A DNA stretch of 64,000 nt, taken from the NCBI RefSeq assembly GCF_002001105.1, contig NZ_MUNP01000046.1:1-64000 (forward strand). The letters run 5' to 3'. Position 1 is the first letter of the stretch; each line of letters begins with the position of its first letter. Positions 32,920 to 41,758 of this stretch are shown here, piece by piece. A program made the position numbers and the translations under genes. Source of the stretch: Rhodanobacter sp. C06 (GTDB taxonomy: Bacteria; Pseudomonadota; Gammaproteobacteria; Xanthomonadales; Rhodanobacteraceae). The notes beneath the pieces are model-generated. The model searched no databases. It was not told the DNA's origin and was given only the letters and a program-made list of their open reading frames with translations.

Positions 32920-34422
32920 TCAGCGTTTGCCGCCGAAGATGCCGCCCAGCACGCCGCGCAGGATCTGCCGGCCCAACTGGTTGCCCATGGTGCGCACCAC
33001 CTGCTTGCCCATGGTCTCGATCATGCCTTGGCGGCGCTTGGTGCCGAACAGCGCGTCGTGCACGGCGCCGCCCCAGGCCGAGTCGCCGTTGTCGTCTTTC
33101 GCTGGCGTTCCGGCGGCGACGGCGTTCGCATCGGCGGCCTTGTCGTCCGCGCGTTTGGCGAGGATCTCGGCGGCGGATTCGCGGTTGACGGCGGTGTCGT
33201 ATTTGCCGCCCACCGGCGAGCGCTGGCGCACGGTGGCGCGTTCGGCGTCGGCGATCGCGCCGATGCGGCAGCATGGCGAGGTCACCAGCACCTGCTCCAC
33301 CGGCGAAGGCACGCCGCCGTCGCGCAGGGTGGAGGCCAGCACCTCGCCCACGCCCAGCTGGCCGATCGCCGCGGTGACGTCGAGTGGCGGATTCGGCACG
33401 AAGGTCTGCGCCGCCGCCTTCACCGCCTTCTGGTCGCGCGGGGTGAACGCGCGCAGCGCGTGCTGCACGCGGTTGCCTAGCTGGCCCAGGATGTTCGCGG
33501 GCACGTCGTCGGGGTTCTGCGAGCAGAAGTACACGCCCACGCCCTTGGAGCGGATCAGCCGCACCACCTGCTCCACGCGCTGCAGCAGCGCGGGCGGCGC
33601 ATCGTCGAACAGCAGGTGCGCCTCGTCGAAGAAAAACACCAGTTTCGGCTGGTCGAGATCGCCCACCTCGGGCAACTGCTCGAACAGCTCCGACAGCAGC
33701 CACAGCAGGAAGGTGGAGTAGAGCCGGGGTTTCAGGATCAGCTGGTCGGCGGCGAGTATGTTGATGACACCGCGGCCGCTCATGTCCTGGCGCATCAGGT
33801 CGGCCAGTTCCAGCGCGGGCTCGCCGAAGAAAGCGTTGGCGCCATCCTGCGCCAGCTGCAGCAGGGCGCGCTGCACGGCGGCGAGGCTGGTCTTGCTGAT
33901 CAGGCCGTAGTGGGCGGAGATGTCCTTGCTGTTCTCGGCGGCGAAGGCGAGCAGGGCGCGCAGGTCGTCCAGGTCCAGCAGCAGCCAGCCGTTGTCGTCG
34001 GCCAGCTTGAACACGATCTCCAGCACGCCTTGCTGGGTGTCGTTCAACTCCAGCACCCGGCCGAGCAGGGCGGGCCCCATCTCGCTCACCGTGGCGCGCA
34101 CCGGGTGACCGAGCTTGCCGTAGAGATCCCAGAAGATCACCGGGTTGGCCTGCGGCTTCCAGTCGGCGAGCTGCAGCTTGGCAAACCGCGCCTTGAGCTT
34201 GTCGCCCGGCTCGCCCGCGGCCATCGCCAGGCCGGCAAGATCCCCCTTGGCGTCGGCGAGGAAGCAGGGCACGCCCAGCTTCGAATAGCCTTCGGCCAGC
34301 ACCATCAGCGACACGGATTTGCCGGTGCCGGTGGCGCCGGCGATCATGCCGTGGCGGTTGCCGTAGCGCGGTTCGAGCACGACGCTGGCGTGGTCATTGC
34401 GGCCGATCAGGATGTCGGTCAT
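32920..34422 (-). CDS. HerA/YjgR-like ATPase (DUF853)
   Basis: A 500-residue P-loop ATPase of the FtsK/HerA superfamily. Walker A is GATGTGKSVSLMVLAEG (about 29-45), Walker B PKLVFFFDEAHLLFDD, followed by an Arg-rich sensor region 'VRLIRSKGVGVYFCSQNPDDVP'. 'CFLADAKGDLAGLA' after Walker A is typical of YjgR. The C-terminal 80 residues are low-complexity with a Gly/Arg end (GGIFGGKR). The in vivo role of YjgR is not known. It is divergent from the lytic transglycosylase gene and shares direction with the greB unit. Confidence 0.9.
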   Translation of the reverse strand: MTDILIGRNDHASVVLEPRYGNRHGMIAGATGTGKSVSLMVLAEGYSKLGVPCFLADAKGDLAGLAMAAGEPGDKLKARFAKLQLADWKPQANPVIFWDLYGKLGHPVRATVSEMGPALLGRVLELNDTQQGVLEIVFKLADDNGWLLLDLDDLRALLAFAAENSKDISAHYGLISKTSLAAVQRALLQLAQDGANAFFGEPALELADLMRQDMSGRGVINILAADQLILKPRLYSTFLLWLLSELFEQLPEVGDLDQPKLVFFFDEAHLLFDDAPPALLQRVEQVVRLIRSKGVGVYFCSQNPDDVPANILGQLGNRVQHALRAFTPRDQKAVKAAAQTFVPNPPLDVTAAIGQLGVGEVLASTLRDGGVPSPVEQVLVTSPCCRIGAIADAERATVRQRSPVGGKYDTAVNRESAAEILAKRADDKAADANAVAAGTPAKDDNGDSAWGGAVHDALFGTKRRQGMIETMGKQVVRTMGNQLGRQILRGVLGGIFGGKR

Positions 34423-34539
34423 GGGAGTCCCTTCGTCGGATTCGGGTGTGATTGTAGCCAGAGCGTTCGTCGCGCCGGTTCATTGAGTCTGCCGACAGCG
34501 CGGGCTATGGTGTCCGCTTTTCGTCGGATGGTTTTGCTC

Positions 34540-36009
34540 ATGCGGTCTGCTCGTGTCGTTCGATCCCTGCGCCTGGCGCCGCTGGCGGCGGTCTTCGGCT
34601 TGCTGGCCGCCTGCGCGGGCACGGGCGGCAGCAAACCGCCAGCGACGGTGGCTGCGCTGTACACCCGGCTCGACCAGGCCACCCAGGGTTACCAGACCGC
34701 GCTGCAGCAGGTCCGCGCCGGCAACGACGCGGCGGGACAGCAGACGTTGGGACAGGCGCTGGACACGTTGAAGAGCGCCTCGGTGCAGTGCGGCAGCACC
34801 GCCGGTTGCGACCCGCAACGCTTCTTTTCCGCCTACGACCGCATGTTGCGCCTCAAGGACGGCAGCTTCATCGGCGACGAGACTCCCGACGACGAACCGC
34901 AGACCGGCATGGCGCTGGACCAGCGCAGCGCCGCGGCCCTGCCCGAGGCGCAGCGCAGCGTGACCCTGCTGCACGGCCAGAAGCTCTCCGAGCTGATCGC
35001 GATGAACGGCGCGGTGAAGGCCGCGCTGCAGATGTGGCTGACCCAGTGGCGGCCGAACCTGATCGATGCCTGGATCAACTACCAGTACCTGCGCAGCGAG
35101 ATGTGGCCGCAGTACAAGCAGGCCGACCTGCCCGAGGCGCTGTTGTTCGGCATCATGGCCAAGGAATCCGGCGGCAAGGTGCATGCGGTGTCGCGCTCCG
35201 GCGCGGCCGGCCCGCTGCAGTTCATGTACGCCACCGGCATGCGTTTCGGCCTCACCAATTACAACGGCTTCGACCTGCGCTTCGATCCGGCCGCGTCGGC
35301 GCGCGCGAACGCCGAGTACATGAACGAGCAGCTCAAGGTGTTCAACGACAACCTGGAGCTGACGCTGGCGGCCTACAACGGCGGCGAGGGACGCATGAAG
35401 CGGCTGGTGGGGCCGGACACCTCGGTGAGTTTCTACGACCCGCGCATCTACGACCAGCTATCGCAGGAGACCCGCGATTACGTTCCTTCGGTGCTGGCGG
35501 CGGCATGGTTGTTCCTGCACCCGGACAGCTACAACCTGCGTTTCCCGAAGATCGACGGCGTGCCCGGCAGCATCACGCTGAAGCGGCCGGCCTCGCTGAG
35601 CGAGCTCACCGTCTGCCTTGGTTCGGCCGGCGGCATGGAGGAAGGCTGGTTCCGCACCTTGCGCAACCTCAATCCGCGGCTGGACCCGCAGCAGGAGCAG
35701 CCCGCGGGCGCGATGCTGCAGGTGCCGAAGCTGCTGGAGCATTCCTATGCCGCGCGCTGCGTGGACGGGCCGTGGCCGATCCTGGCCGCCGACCTGCACA
35801 ATGCCGCCGCGCCGGTGGTGGCCGAGCCGCCGCCGCCACCGCCGAGCCCTGCGAAGATCCGGCGCTACAAGGTGCGCCACGGCGACACCCTGGTCGGCAT
35901 CGTGCGCAAGCTGCGCTGCTCCAGCGTGCAGGAGATCGCCGAGATGAACCACCTGCGCCACCACCACATCTCGGTGGGGCAGGAGTTGAAGGTGCCGGAG
36001 TGCCGCTGA
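34540..36009 (+). CDS. Membrane-bound lytic murein transglycosylase, MltD-like, with one LysM domain
   Basis: A 489-residue lipoprotein (signal peptide with lipobox GLLAAC) that should cleave peptidoglycan glycan strands at the outer membrane. The SLT (family 1) domain has the catalytic Glu209 in 'FGIMAKESGGKVHAVSRSGAAGPLQFM' and the downstream AYNGGEGRM. One C-terminal LysM domain ('YKVRHGDTLVGIVRKLRCSS...VGQELKVPE') binds peptidoglycan; E. coli MltD has two. An acidic insertion 'GDETPDDEPQTGM' precedes the SLT domain. The ATG at 34540 is preferred, with GGATGG about 9 nt upstream acting as ribosome binding site; the ATG at 34528 is possible. Confidence 0.9.
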   Translation: MRSARVVRSLRLAPLAAVFGLLAACAGTGGSKPPATVAALYTRLDQATQGYQTALQQVRAGNDAAGQQTLGQALDTLKSASVQCGSTAGCDPQRFFSAYDRMLRLKDGSFIGDETPDDEPQTGMALDQRSAAALPEAQRSVTLLHGQKLSELIAMNGAVKAALQMWLTQWRPNLIDAWINYQYLRSEMWPQYKQADLPEALLFGIMAKESGGKVHAVSRSGAAGPLQFMYATGMRFGLTNYNGFDLRFDPAASARANAEYMNEQLKVFNDNLELTLAAYNGGEGRMKRLVGPDTSVSFYDPRIYDQLSQETRDYVPSVLAAAWLFLHPDSYNLRFPKIDGVPGSITLKRPASLSELTVCLGSAGGMEEGWFRTLRNLNPRLDPQQEQPAGAMLQVPKLLEHSYAARCVDGPWPILAADLHNAAAPVVAEPPPPPPSPAKIRRYKVRHGDTLVGIVRKLRCSSVQEIAEMNHLRHHHISVGQELKVPECR

Positions 36010-36032
36010 AGCCGTCGCCCGGAGGCTGACGA

Positions 36033-36470
36033 TCAGGCGGTGGCGCTGGCGCGCATCCAGTCCTTGACCGGGTCGGCCGGGCGATGCAGGCGCTTCAACT
36101 CGCCCAGCAGCTGCAGCACCTGGCGGTGCTGGGGCAGCAGGCGATCCTGCGGCGAGTGCTTGGTCTCGTGGTAGGCCACCGCCAGCCACAGTGCGATGCC
36201 GCGCAGCGCCACCTCGGGATTGTCCGAGCGCGCCCGCTCGTAGCCGGCCCCGGTGCCTTGGCCCCAGGGCAGGTAGCGCGCCTCCGGCGGCGTGCCGTAC
36301 AGGTGCGGGAATTCGCTGCGCGAGGCCTGGCCGATCTCGCGCAGGGTCAGCAGGCTCAGCTGGGCCCGGGTGCGCTGGGGCAGGGCGCGCACGCTGCGCT
36401 CGATCTCGCGCAACTGGCGGGTGAGCTGGTGTGCACGGAGGAAGGCGATGGCCGGGCTGAGCAGCTGCAT
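36033..36470 (-). CDS. Conserved hypothetical cytosolic protein
   Basis: A 145-residue basic helical protein without signal or membrane segments. 'RAHQLTRQLREIERSVRALPQRTRAQLSLLTL' forms a likely coiled helix, and 'FPHLYGTPPEARYLPWGQGTGAGYERARSDNPEVALRGI' is a Pro/Gly-rich stretch that looks conserved. The ATG at 36470 has GAGGATT ahead of it and is preferred to upstream in-frame codons. I do not recognise a family. It lies between the convergent transglycosylase gene and psd, on the psd strand. Confidence 0.65.
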   Translation of the reverse strand: MQLLSPAIAFLRAHQLTRQLREIERSVRALPQRTRAQLSLLTLREIGQASRSEFPHLYGTPPEARYLPWGQGTGAGYERARSDNPEVALRGIALWLAVAYHETKHSPQDRLLPQHRQVLQLLGELKRLHRPADPVKDWMRASATA

Positions 36471-36573
36471 GGAATCCTCGTCCCCTGACACCGCGACAGG
36501 TGCGGCAATGGCGGGAGGATAGTGGGCGGCCAATGCACGAGGCGCCCAATGCGTCACAAAATGACGTCTCGCG

Positions 36574-37422
36574 TCAGTTTGTGCGCGCGAGTTGCCCCAA
36601 TCGCTGGCCCACCTGCACCGCCTGCTGCGGTTCGAGCGCATCCAGTTTGGCCGTGCCTTCGGGCAACAGCACGATCACGGTGGAGCCCATGTTGAAGCGT
36701 GCCATCTCGGCGAAGCGCGCCAGCGTGACGTTCTGGCCGGCAAAGGACTTGCGCCGGATCGCGGGCGCGTAGGGCGGGATCACCAGCCCGTCCCACACCG
36801 TGGCCACCGAGGACACCAGGATCGCGCCCACCATCACCACTACGAACGGGCCGTGTTCGCCCTCGAAGTGGCAGACCAGCCGCTCATTGCGCGCGAACAG
36901 CCGCGGGATCGCCGCCACCGCGAACGGCGCCACGCTGAAGATGCGCCCCGGCACGTGCACGGTTTCCTTCAGCGTGCCGGCCAGCGGCATGTGCACGCGG
37001 TGGTAGTCGCGCGGCGACAGGTAGACGGTGACGAAGCGGCCGTTGCGGTAGGGCGCGGCGGCGGTCTCGTTGCCCAGCAGTTCGGCAGCGCTGTAGTCCT
37101 GCCCCTTGGCCTGGAAGATGCGCCCGTCCACGATCCGGCCAGCCTGGCTGATGCGGCCATCGGCGGGGGAGAGCAGGGCGGCCGGGTCGGCATCGGCTGT
37201 GCGTGCGCCGGGCTTCAGCTTGCGGGTGAAGAAGGCATTGAAGTGCTGGTACGCCAGCGGATCGGGCTGCGCGGCCTCGGCCATGTTCACGCCGTAGTTG
37301 CGCACGATGGTGCCGATCAGCCAGTTCTTCCACGGCACGAAAGTCCAGCGCGTGCCCCAGTAGACCAGGCGCGACAGGAGGCGATGCGGAAGGATGTATT
37401 GCAGCAGGATCTTGAAAGTCAT
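36574..37422 (-). CDS. psd: Phosphatidylserine decarboxylase proenzyme
   Basis: A 282-residue membrane-associated enzyme that makes phosphatidylethanolamine. The self-cleavage site that creates the pyruvoyl group is [14 protein letters not shown] (the family's LGST as MGST, cleaved before Ser). '[15 protein letters not shown]' and '[13 protein letters not shown]' (catalytic Asp/His) are the other signatures. The start [16 protein letters not shown] at 37422 matches the family's membrane-binding N-terminus. No Shine-Dalgarno sequence is visible, and a TATACT lies only 7 nt upstream, so the mRNA could be leaderless. Confidence 0.96.
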   Translation of the reverse strand: MTFKILLQYILPHRLLSRLVYWGTRWTFVPWKNWLIGTIVRNYGVNMAEAAQPDPLAYQHFNAFFTRKLKPGARTADADPAALLSPADGRISQAGRIVDGRIFQAKGQDYSAAELLGNETAAAPYRNGRFVTVYLSPRDYHRVHMPLAGTLKETVHVPGRIFSVAPFAVAAIPRLFARNERLVCHFEGEHGPFVVVMVGAILVSSVATVWDGLVIPPYAPAIRRKSFAGQNVTLARFAEMARFNMGSTVIVLLPEGTAKLDALEPQQAVQVGQRLGQLARTN

Positions 37423-37476
37423 CCGGCGAAGTATACGGGGCTGCCGGAGCGATTCACTCCAACTTCCCGCGCGCGC

Positions 37477-37557
37477 CGTTCGCCCTGAGCGTGGCGAAGC
37501 GGAGTCGAAGGGGCGCTTCCGCAACGAGCCCTTCGACTTCCTCGCTGCTCAAGGCGC
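37477..37557. repeat. REP doublet (CGTTCGCCCTGAGC family)
   Basis: CGTTCGCCCTGAGC-(5)-GAAG-(3)-AGTCGAAGGGGCG at 37477-37515 is followed by the inverted partner GAGCCCTTCGACTTC-..-GCTCAAGGCG at 37527-37557. The sequence is of a type spread widely in gammaproteobacterial genomes. It occupies the 268-nt gap between divergent psd and prmB; the rest of the gap holds the prmB promoter. Confidence 0.75.
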
Positions 37558-37654
37558 GGCCTCCTTGGCGGCTCCCCGCGTCGGTCCTGCGGGCTTACGC
37601 CCAGAGCCTACCCCGGACTCGATCCGGGTGTGAACGGGGTCGGTTCCCGGGGCT

Positions 37655-37660
37655 TATAAT
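37655..37660 (+). promoter_or_regulatory. -10 element of the prmB promoter
   Basis: A perfect TATAAT lies 30 nt before the prmB GTG. TGAACG at 37631-37636 is a weak -35 candidate at 18-nt spacing. Confidence 0.6.
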
Positions 37661-37690
37661 CGCCGGCCAACTTGCCGCCATCGAATCGCC

Positions 37691-38611
37691 GTGACCGCCG
37701 AACTCGCCACCATCATCGACTTCATCCGCTACGGTGCCAGCCGCTTCTCGGCCGCCGGGCTGACCTTCGGCCACAGCCACGACAACCCGATCGACGAGGC
37801 TACCCACCTGGTGCTGGCCAGCCTGCACCTGCCGCCGGACATCCCGCCGGCCTATGGCGCGGGCCGGCTCACCACCGAGGAGCGCGCGAACGTGCTTGCC
37901 CTGATCGAGCGCCGCGTCAGCGAGCGCCTGCCGGTGGCCTACCTAGTGGGTGAAACCTGGTTCGCGGGCCTGAAGTTCAAGAGCGACCGCCGCGCCCTGG
38001 TGCCGCGCTCGCCGATCGCCGAGCTGATCGAGTCGGGCTTCGCGCCGTGGCTGGACGAGCGCCACGTGGAGCGCGCGCTCGACCTGTGCACGGGCTCGGG
38101 CTGCATCGGCATCGCGATGGCCGAGTACAACCCCGACTGGCAGGTCGACATCGTCGACATCAGCGACGAGGCGCTGTCGTTGGCGCGCGAGAACATCGTG
38201 TTCCAGCACGTCGAGTCGCGCGTCGAGGCGGTGAAGTCCGACCTCTTCGAGGGTGTGCGCGGGCGCAGGTACGACCTGATCGTCTCCAATCCGCCCTACG
38301 TCACCGAGGACGAGTACGCCGCGCTGCCCGGCGAGTACGTGCACGAGCCCAAGCTGGGCCTCACCTCGGGCGCGGACGGACTGGACATCTGCCTGCGTAT
38401 CCTCGACGAGGCCGCCGGCCTGCTGACCGACGATGGCTTGCTGATCGTCGAAGTGGGCGAGAGCGAGCACGCGCTGGCGCTGCTGCTGCCTGAATTGCCG
38501 TTCGTTTGGATCGAGTTCAAGGTGGGGCAGATGGGCGTGTTTGCGCTGGAGCGGCGCGACCTGATCGAGCACAAGGCGGCGATCCATGCCGCCGCGGCCG
38601 CGCGGCGCTGA
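37691..38611 (+). CDS. prmB: Ribosomal protein L3 N5-glutamine methyltransferase
   Basis: A 306-residue SAM-dependent methyltransferase. Motif I is ALDLCTGSGCIGIAMAEYNP and the glutamine-binding NPPY motif is in LIVSNPPYVTEDEYA near residue 200. The N-terminal helical domain and 'YLVGETWFAGLKFKSDRRALVPRSPIAELIE' are of the PrmB type (PrmC has 'YILG..EF.G..F.V...VLIPRPETE'). The GTG at 37691 is the start. In many gammaproteobacteria prmB precedes aroC, as here, with only a GNAT gene between. Confidence 0.95.
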   Translation: MTAELATIIDFIRYGASRFSAAGLTFGHSHDNPIDEATHLVLASLHLPPDIPPAYGAGRLTTEERANVLALIERRVSERLPVAYLVGETWFAGLKFKSDRRALVPRSPIAELIESGFAPWLDERHVERALDLCTGSGCIGIAMAEYNPDWQVDIVDISDEALSLARENIVFQHVESRVEAVKSDLFEGVRGRRYDLIVSNPPYVTEDEYAALPGEYVHEPKLGLTSGADGLDICLRILDEAAGLLTDDGLLIVEVGESEHALALLLPELPFVWIEFKVGQMGVFALERRDLIEHKAAIHAAAAARR

Positions 38612-38615
38612 GATC

Positions 38616-39152
38616 ATGGAACTGGCGACGGCGCGCTTGCGGCTGGATGCGCTGCGGGAGGGCGACGCCGAGGCCTTGTTCCGCTATCGCGCCGATCCCG
38701 AGGTTTGCCGTTACCAGGGTTGGCGGCCGGCCGTACTGGCCGATGTCGAGCGTTTCATCAGGGACCAGTCGGTGATGGCCGCGCCATCGCAAGGCCAGTG
38801 GTTGCAGCGCGCCATCCGCCATCGCGACGACGGTGCGTTGATCGGTGACCTCGGCTTCTGCCTTGCCGACGCACAAGCCGAATTCGGCATCACGCTGGCG
38901 CCCGCTGCCCAAGGCAACGGTTACGCCCGCGAGGCGCTGCATGCGCTGTTCGGCTGGCTGTTCGGCGAGCTGGGCATCCATCGCGTGCATGCGTCGGTCG
39001 ATCCACGCAACGCACCGAGCATGGCCTTGCTGCAGGCGATCGGCATGCGCAAGGAGGCCCATTTCCGCGAAAGCCTGCGGTTCCATGGCACATGGGTCGA
39101 CGATGTCGTTTTCGGGCTGCTGGCGAGCGAGTGGTCCGGCATCGCCGGGTAA
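38616..39152 (+). CDS. GNAT-family acetyltransferase (RimJ/RimL-like)
   Basis: A 178-residue acetyltransferase. The acetyl-CoA pyrophosphate loop is APAAQGNGYAREALHAL (Q-x-x-G-x-G/A), and 'HRVHASVDPRNAPSMALLQAIGMRKEAHFRES' is the C-terminal half typical of RimJ/RimL-type enzymes. The N-terminus 'LATARLRLDALREGDAEALFRY' fits the same subgroup. The acceptor is unknown. It starts 4 nt after prmB and is likely co-transcribed with prmB and perhaps aroC. Confidence 0.88.
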   Translation: MELATARLRLDALREGDAEALFRYRADPEVCRYQGWRPAVLADVERFIRDQSVMAAPSQGQWLQRAIRHRDDGALIGDLGFCLADAQAEFGITLAPAAQGNGYAREALHALFGWLFGELGIHRVHASVDPRNAPSMALLQAIGMRKEAHFRESLRFHGTWVDDVVFGLLASEWSGIAG

Positions 39153-39212
39153 GGGCGCAGGGATTGCTGCATTGCGGTAAGCTGTAGCGGTTTTCTTTGG
39201 ACGTCCAAACCC

Positions 39213-40301
39213 GTGTCCAGCAACTCCTTTGGCAAGCTCTTCACCGTCACCACCTTCGGCGAAAGCCACGGGCCGGCCATCGGCTGCGTGATCGATGGCT
39301 GCCCGCCGGGCCTGCCGATCGGCGAGGAAGAATTCCGCCACGACCTCGATCGCCGCGCCACCGGCAAGAGCCGCCACACGTCGCAGCGACGCGAGGCGGA
39401 CGAAGTGGAGATCCTCTCCGGGGTGTACGAGGGCAGGACCACCGGCACGCCGATCGCGCTCTTGATCCGCAACACGGACCAGCGCAGCAAGGACTACGGC
39501 GACATCGCCTCGACCTTCCGTCCTGGCCATGCCGACTACACCTACTGGCAGAAATACGGCATCCGCGACCCGCGGGGCGGCGGGCGCTCCTCGGCGCGCG
39601 AAACCACCATGCGCGTGGCCGCCGCGGTAGTCGCGAAGAAATGGTTGCTCGAACATCACGGCGTGCGCGTGCGCGGCTACCTGGCGCAGCTGGGTGACAT
39701 CGCACCGGCCGGTTTCGATTGGGAGGCGGTCGAGCAGAACCCGTTCTTCTGGCCCTGCACCGAACAGGTGCCGGCGCTGGAAAAGGCCATGGACGCCTTG
39801 CGCAAGTCCGGCGACTCGGTGGGCGCGCGCGTCAGTGTGGTGGCGGAGGGCGTGCCGCCGGGCTGGGGCGAGCCGGTCTATGGCAAGCTGGACGGAGATC
39901 TCGCCAGCGCGCTGATGTCGATCAACGCGGTAAAGGGCGTGGAGATCGGCGACGGCTTCGCCGCCGTGGTTCAGCATGGCAGCGAGCATCGCGACGAAAT
40001 GCGTTTGGACGGCTTTACGTCCAATCATGCCGGTGGCATCCTTGGCGGCATCAGCACGGGGCAGGCGGTGGTCGCCTCGATCGTGCTGAAGCCCACGTCC
40101 AGCATCCTGATCCCTGGCCGCAGCGTGAACCTGGCTGGCGAGGCGGTGGACGTGGTCACCAAGGGTCGCCACGACCCCTGCGTCGGCATCCGCGCCACGC
40201 CGATCGCGGAGGCGATGATGGCGCTGGTGCTGGTGGACCATGCCTTGCGCCATCGCGCGCAGTGCGGCGACGTGGGCGTGATGCAGCCGCGCATCGTCTG
40301 A
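39213..40301 (+). CDS. aroC: Chorismate synthase
   Basis: A 362-residue FMN-dependent enzyme catalysing the last shikimate step, EPSP to chorismate, which feeds the tryptophan genes at 46592-51215. All three signatures are present: [20 protein letters not shown] near the N-terminus, '[17 protein letters not shown]' with [10 protein letters not shown], and '[17 protein letters not shown]' near the C-terminus. The GTG at 39213 gives [20 protein letters not shown], the normal start. It stands 60 nt after the GNAT gene. Confidence 0.98.
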   Translation: MSSNSFGKLFTVTTFGESHGPAIGCVIDGCPPGLPIGEEEFRHDLDRRATGKSRHTSQRREADEVEILSGVYEGRTTGTPIALLIRNTDQRSKDYGDIASTFRPGHADYTYWQKYGIRDPRGGGRSSARETTMRVAAAVVAKKWLLEHHGVRVRGYLAQLGDIAPAGFDWEAVEQNPFFWPCTEQVPALEKAMDALRKSGDSVGARVSVVAEGVPPGWGEPVYGKLDGDLASALMSINAVKGVEIGDGFAAVVQHGSEHRDEMRLDGFTSNHAGGILGGISTGQAVVASIVLKPTSSILIPGRSVNLAGEAVDVVTKGRHDPCVGIRATPIAEAMMALVLVDHALRHRAQCGDVGVMQPRIV

Positions 40302-40321
40302 AGGCAGCCGGAGGATGGGTC

Positions 40322-40708
40322 ATGGTGACATTGTCGAAGCTTGAGCACGCCCCGTTGCGGGATGCCCTCAGCGACGCGATCCGTTACTGGGAGTCGCGCC
40401 GCATCGCCTTCAATCTGCTGCTGGCCGTCGTCGTCGTCGGATGGATCGTTGCCGCATGGCCGTATTTCCGCGGCGCGCTGACGTTCGAATCGGTGCTGCC
40501 CTTGGTCGTGCTGGCGGTGCTGGCCAATGCCTGTTACTGCGCGGCCTACCTGGCCGACTTGCCGATGCAGTGTTCAGCGTACCGGGCGACCTGGCGCCGC
40601 CGGCGCTGGATGCTGTGGACGTTCGGCACCTTGTTCGCGATGGCCTTGGCCTATTACTGGATGGCCGACGAGATCTATCCCGCCGTCCGCACGATGGCGG
40701 GGGCGTGA
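40322..40708 (+). CDS. Small membrane protein of unknown function
   Basis: A 128-residue protein with three predicted helices ('IAFNLLLAVVVVGWIVAAWPYF', 'VLPLVVLAVLANACYCAAYLAD', 'MLWTFGTLFAMALAYYWMA') and an Arg-rich loop (ATWRRRRWM) that would face the cytosol. I do not recognise a family. GGAGGATG precedes the ATG at 40322. It lies 20 nt after aroC and 3 nt before the dehydrogenase gene, so it is probably in the aroC transcript. Confidence 0.7.
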   Translation: MVTLSKLEHAPLRDALSDAIRYWESRRIAFNLLLAVVVVGWIVAAWPYFRGALTFESVLPLVVLAVLANACYCAAYLADLPMQCSAYRATWRRRRWMLWTFGTLFAMALAYYWMADEIYPAVRTMAGA

Positions 40709-40711
40709 CCG

Positions 40712-41743
40712 ATGCCGACACGGCCGCGCGTATGGGTCTCGCGCCCCACCTTCGACGACGTGATCGCCCGGTTGGAGCCGCATTTCGAGGTGACGGCCGA
40801 GCCGAAGGAGACAAAGTTCGGCCCGACCGAGTTGGCCGCGAAGCTGGCTGATTGCGATGCCGCCATCGTGGGACTGAAGGAGCGCGTCGGCACGGCCGAG
40901 CTGGCCGGCGCGAAGCGGCTGCGCATCGTGGCCAACCTTGGCGTGGGTTACGACAACCTCGATCTCGCCGCGCTTGGCGCCGCCGGCATCGCCGCCAGCA
41001 ACACCGCGGACGTGCTCAACGAGAGTGTGGCCGACTACGCCTGGGCACTGCTGCTGGGCGCGTCGCGGCGCATGGGCGCCGCCGAGCGCTGGCTGCGCGC
41101 TGGCGAGTGGCGCGCCACCGAATTCAAGGGCTGGCTGGGCACCGACGTGCGCGGCCGCACGCTGGGCATCCTCGGCATGGGCCGCATCGGCCAGGCGATC
41201 GCGCGGCGTGCGCAGGGCTTCGGCATGCCGGTGCTCTACCACAACCGCTCGCGCCTGCCCGAGGCCGTCGAACGCGATTGCCGCGCCCGCCTTGTGGACA
41301 AGGGCACCCTGCTGCGCGAGTCAGACTGCCTCATGCTGGTGCTGCCGCTGACGCCGGCCACCCGCCATGCCATCGGCGCCGCCGAGCTGGCGCATATGAA
41401 GCCCACCGCGGTGCTGGTGAACGTGGCGCGCGGCGGTATCGTGGACGACGCAGCGCTGGCCGCTGCGCTGCGCGAAGGCCGCCTCGCCGCAGCCGGGCTG
41501 GACGTGTTCGAGGGCGAGCCGCGGGTGCATCCGGATCTGCTGGCGCTCGACAACGTGCTGCTCAGCCCGCATATCGCCAGCGCCACGACCGATACCCGCC
41601 GCGCGATGACCGCGGTGGCGGTGGACAATGTGCTGGCGTGTTTCGGCCACGGCCCGCACGCAGGGCCCCCGCCGAACCTGTTGAACCCCGAAGCGCTGGC
41701 CGCGGCCGGCGTGATCTTCCCCATCCACCCAAAACTTACCTGA
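40712..41743 (+). CDS. D-isomer 2-hydroxyacid dehydrogenase (glyoxylate/hydroxypyruvate reductase-like)
   Basis: A 343-residue NAD(P)-dependent dehydrogenase. The dinucleotide-binding motif is LGILGMGRIGQAIARRA. The catalytic Arg is in NVARGGIVDD, the Glu in DVFEGEPRVHP and the His in LSPHIASAT. 'PTFDDVIARLEPHFEV' and 'LGVGYDNLDLAALGAAGIAASNTADVLNESVAD' fit the glyoxylate/hydroxypyruvate (D-glycerate) reductase branch. The exact substrate cannot be read from the sequence. It is 15 nt upstream of asd in the same direction. Confidence 0.9.
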   Translation: MPTRPRVWVSRPTFDDVIARLEPHFEVTAEPKETKFGPTELAAKLADCDAAIVGLKERVGTAELAGAKRLRIVANLGVGYDNLDLAALGAAGIAASNTADVLNESVADYAWALLLGASRRMGAAERWLRAGEWRATEFKGWLGTDVRGRTLGILGMGRIGQAIARRAQGFGMPVLYHNRSRLPEAVERDCRARLVDKGTLLRESDCLMLVLPLTPATRHAIGAAELAHMKPTAVLVNVARGGIVDDAALAAALREGRLAAAGLDVFEGEPRVHPDLLALDNVLLSPHIASATTDTRRAMTAVAVDNVLACFGHGPHAGPPPNLLNPEALAAAGVIFPIHPKLT

Positions 41744-41758
41744 GTAGAGCCGCACCCG

